From positions 62,001 through 126,000 of the forward strand of contig CANLXA010000004.1 in NCBI GenBank assembly GCA_947494975.1: a stretch of 64,000 bases of DNA, read 5' to 3'. Under the pieces are notes generated by a model. That model saw nothing but the letters and a program-made list of their open reading frames with translations. It made no database searches and was not told the DNA's origin. The translations under genes were made by a program, and so were the position numbers. The stretch comes from an uncultured Roseicyclus sp. Lineage in GTDB: Bacteria; Pseudomonadota; Alphaproteobacteria; Rhodobacterales; Rhodobacteraceae. Shown here piece by piece: positions 61,828-64,000 of this stretch. Position 1 is the first letter of the stretch, and each line of letters begins with the position of its first letter.

Positions 61828-63744
61828 CTACGCGCTTGATCTGCCTTCGAACTTACCCACAGCAATGCCAAGGGCGGCCAGCGCCGTATTCGCGATGTCG
61901 GATGCGGAGAGGCCTGCATCCTCATACATCTCCGCGGGGCTCGCCTGATCGATGAAACGGTCGGGCAGATGCATGGTACGAACGGCACAACGCCCATCAA
62001 GCTGCCCGGTCGCGGCGAGATGGTGAAGTACGATGGCACCGAAGCCCAACATCGCCCCCTGTTCAACGGTGATCAGCGCCGAATGGTCGGCCATCAGCTG
62101 ATCCACCAGCGCCGTGTCGAGCGGTTTGGCAAAGCGGGCATCGGCGATGGTCACGGTCAGACCGCGGGCCTCCAGCGCCGCCGCGGCGTCTTTCGCTTCC
62201 TCCAGATGGGCCCCGAGGGACAGGATCGCAACGTCGCGACCTTCGCAGATGATCCGGCCTTTGCCAATTTCCAGCACCTCGCCCCGCCCCGGCAGCTCAA
62301 CGCCGGTGCCTTCACCGCGCGGGTAGCGCAGGGCAATCGGGCCGCCCTCATACGCAGCGGCCGTCGCCATCATATGCACCAGCTCCGCCTCGTCCGCGCA
62401 GGCCATGACGGTCATGTTCGGCAGCGCGGCCAGATATCCGATATCGAAGGCACCCGCATGGGTCGGGCCGTCGGCGCCGACAAGGCCAGCCCTGTCGATC
62501 ATGAACCGCACGGGCAGCTTTTGCAGGGCAACGTCATGGACCACCTGATCGTAGCCCCGTTGAAGGAAACTCGAATAGATCGCGCAGAACGGTTTGAGGC
62601 CGCCGGCGGCCATGCCTGCGCTGAACGTCACTGCATGTTGTTCGGCTATGCCGACATCGAACACACGCTTCGGCATCACCTTCTGCATCGTCGCAATGCC
62701 GGTGCCGCCGGGCATTGCCGCGGTGACGCCGACAATACGAGAATCCGTCTCTGCCATGCGCAACAGGGTCTGTCCAAAGACGCTTGTATAGCTTGGCGCG
62801 TTGGGGGCTGACTTCTTCTGTTGCCCTGTGGCGACGTCGAACTTGGCAACGCCGTGATAACAATCGTCGGACAGCTCGGCCGGGCTATACCCCTTCCCCT
62901 TCACGGTGACGGCATGGATCAGGATGGGGCCATCCGCACGGGCCTTTGCCGCGCGCAGGGTCGTCAGAAGCTCCTCCATGTTGTGGCCATCGATGGGGCC
63001 GACATAGGTGAACCCCAAATGCTCGAAGAGGGTCGCGGAGGGCTGGTGACCGGTCACCAGTTCCCGCGCGCGCTCTGCCCCTTTGCGGATGGGTTCCGGC
63101 AAGTTCGCCGCCACGCCGTCCGCGATATCCTTGAGAGCCGCCAGCGGGCTGTGCAGGTCGGTCAGGTAGCGGGACATGGCGCCGACCGGGGGCGCGATGG
63201 ACATGTCATTGTCATTCAGGATGACGAACAGGCGTTTGCCGAGATCGCCTGCATTGTTCAACGCCTCGTAGGCCATGCCGGCGGAGATGGACCCATCGCC
63301 GATAACGGCAATCGCGTCACCCGTCGCTTCCCCCAGATCGCTCGCGGCGGCGAACCCGAGGGCAGCGGAGATAGAGGTGGAGGAATGGGCCGCACCGAAG
63401 GGGTCGTATTCTGACTCGGATCGTTTGGTGAAACCGGAGAGGCCGCCTTTCTGGCGGAGCGTGCGGATACGGGCCCGCCGCCCGGTCAGGATCTTGTGCG
63501 GGTAGCACTGGTGGCCCACGTCCCAGACGAGCTTGTCATAAGGCGTGTTGAAAACAGCGTGGATGGCGACGGACAACTCAACAACGCCAAGCGACGATCC
63601 AAGGTGGCCGCCGGTCTCCGAGACGGCGGAAATGACCTCCGCGCGCAGCTCATTGGCACATTGCGCCAGGTCCGCGTTGGACAGACGGCGCAGGTCCGAT
63701 GGATAGGTGACATTATCAAGAACGGGCGTATGGGGGCGATCCAT
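61828..63744 (-). CDS. dxs: 1-deoxy-D-xylulose-5-phosphate synthase
   Basis: First enzyme of the non-mevalonate isoprenoid route, 638 aa. ThDP-binding sites are clear: [31 protein letters not shown], and the transketolase-type [15 protein letters not shown]. The ATG at 63744 has AGGAAT upstream; the longer 5' frame contains an inverted repeat and is non-coding. Its location beside the puf end is standard in Rhodobacteraceae and links isoprenoid supply to photosystem synthesis. Confidence 0.97.
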   Translation of the reverse strand: MDRPHTPVLDNVTYPSDLRRLSNADLAQCANELRAEVISAVSETGGHLGSSLGVVELSVAIHAVFNTPYDKLVWDVGHQCYPHKILTGRRARIRTLRQKGGLSGFTKRSESEYDPFGAAHSSTSISAALGFAAASDLGEATGDAIAVIGDGSISAGMAYEALNNAGDLGKRLFVILNDNDMSIAPPVGAMSRYLTDLHSPLAALKDIADGVAANLPEPIRKGAERARELVTGHQPSATLFEHLGFTYVGPIDGHNMEELLTTLRAAKARADGPILIHAVTVKGKGYSPAELSDDCYHGVAKFDVATGQQKKSAPNAPSYTSVFGQTLLRMAETDSRIVGVTAAMPGGTGIATMQKVMPKRVFDVGIAEQHAVTFSAGMAAGGLKPFCAIYSSFLQRGYDQVVHDVALQKLPVRFMIDRAGLVGADGPTHAGAFDIGYLAALPNMTVMACADEAELVHMMATAAAYEGGPIALRYPRGEGTGVELPGRGEVLEIGKGRIICEGRDVAILSLGAHLEEAKDAAAALEARGLTVTIADARFAKPLDTALVDQLMADHSALITVEQGAMLGFGAIVLHHLAATGQLDGRCAVRTMHLPDRFIDQASPAEMYEDAGLSASDIANTALAALGIAVGKFEGRSSA

Positions 63745-63758
63745 GGGGTCATTCCTTT

Positions 63759-63782
63759 GTCTCGAACACGCACGTTCGAGAC
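63759..63782. promoter_or_regulatory. Inverted repeat in dxs 5' region
   Basis: Perfect 9-bp arms GTCTCGAAC and GTTCGAGAC around 6 bases, directly upstream of the dxs ribosome site. It could be an operator or an RNA hairpin controlling dxs translation. Confidence 0.5.
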
Positions 63783-63806
63783 GGGAACGGGGCGTGTGTC
63801 TGATCG

Positions 63807-63831
63807 CCGGTGGGGGTCTGACGTCCACCGG
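63807..63831. repeat. Inverted repeat between puf end and dxs
   Basis: 7-bp arms CCGGTGG and CCACCGG around an 11-base loop, placed between the dxs-proximal repeat and the strong hairpin behind the puf gene. Confidence 0.4.
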
Positions 63832-63841
63832 GTCGTGGCGT

Positions 63842-63876
63842 CATCCCCGGGCGATGGCTGGCACCGCCCGGGGATG
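63842..63876 (-). terminator. Strong hairpin after the probable pufC end
   Basis: Perfect 12-bp arms CATCCCCGGGCG and CGCCCGGGGATG with an 11-base loop, beginning 7 bases after the stop codon at 63884. No U tract follows on the minus strand. It can terminate puf transcription or protect the puf mRNA 3' end. Confidence 0.65.
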
Positions 63877-63883
63877 GCTCGTG

Positions 63884-64000
63884 TTACTCCGTGGCCTCTT
63901 CCGCGGCCTCGGGTTCTTCGGCCTCCGCCTCCGGCTCTGCCGCTGCGGTTTCCCAGGCTGAGTAATCCGGCGGGCCATCGATCACGTTCAGCTCGGGCCA
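63884..64000 (-). CDS. pufC: 3' end of a probable reaction-centre cytochrome subunit (partial)
   Basis: Open frame entering from the right edge, 38 residues then TAA. It begins WPELNVIDGPPDYSAW and ends in a run of alanine and glutamate. Gene order in this group (puf operon, then dxs) and a WPEL motif resembling the PEL seen near the end of PufC proteins suggest pufC. No heme motif lies inside the window, so pufM with an extended tail or another protein cannot be excluded. Confidence 0.5.
   Translation of the reverse strand, partial: WPELNVIDGPPDYSAWETAAAEPEAEAEEPEAAEEATE

Overview
The window is GC-rich, tightly packed alphaproteobacterial chromosome. It is best explained as an aerobic anoxygenic phototroph of the Rhodobacteraceae (Roseobacter group). 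The reasons are the gene order of the photosynthesis gene cluster, spheroidene-type carotenoid genes (crtA, crtI, crtB), the oxygen-dependent cyclase acsF with its alphaproteobacterial partner bciE, the PpaA/PpsR regulator pair, and a probable puf operon running off the right edge next to dxs. No insertion sequences, prophage genes or CRISPR arrays were seen.

Left part (about 1-32.1 kb) is general metabolism and transport. It holds the end of an SbtA bicarbonate transporter with its SbtB PII-like partner, a DUF4139 exported protein, asd, a DEAD-box helicase, and an iron-uptake binding protein (fbpA) flanked by two MFS transporters. A HupE/UreJ and DUF4198 pair suggests nickel or cobalt handling. 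The leucine genes leuD, leuB and leuC are scattered among unrelated genes, and the iron permease fbpB lies beside leuC about 13 kb from fbpA. Further on come a tRNA-Pro(CGG), an MscS channel, a thiamine-diphosphate enzyme, and a split MnmC (oxidoreductase and methyltransferase as divergent genes). One stretch, about 16.5-17.3 kb, is clearly lower in GC and holds an unrecognised frame.

Right part (about 32.1-64 kb) is most of a photosynthesis gene cluster. crtI-crtB (minus) and crtA-bchI-bchD-bchO (plus) diverge from a promoter carrying two PpsR operators. A long minus-strand superoperon, bchF-N-B-H-L-M-lhaA-puhA-puhB-puhC-bciE-acsF-puhE-hemA, followed by cycA, supplies 5-aminolevulinate, Mg-protoporphyrin, the isocyclic ring, chlorophyllide and reaction-centre assembly factors. 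ppaA and ppsR diverge from bchF. bchG, a PucC-type transporter, bchP and idi form an overlapping plus-strand operon that attaches and reduces the phytyl tail and supplies isoprenoid precursor. dxs (minus) feeds the isoprenoid pathway and sits behind what looks like the end of pufC.

The genes work as one unit: dxs, idi, crt and bchP/G provide isoprenoids, hemA and bch genes provide bacteriochlorophyll, puh/lhaA/puf assemble the reaction centre and antenna, and cycA returns electrons. PpsR and PpaA would repress or derepress the set through the TGT-N12-ACA palindromes seen at three promoters. The most notable local structures are a REP-like GC palindrome read in frame through the bchB linker (with a second copy upstream of bchB), operators that abut start codons at crtI, crtA and bchG, and three strong inverted repeats packed between the puf end and dxs.
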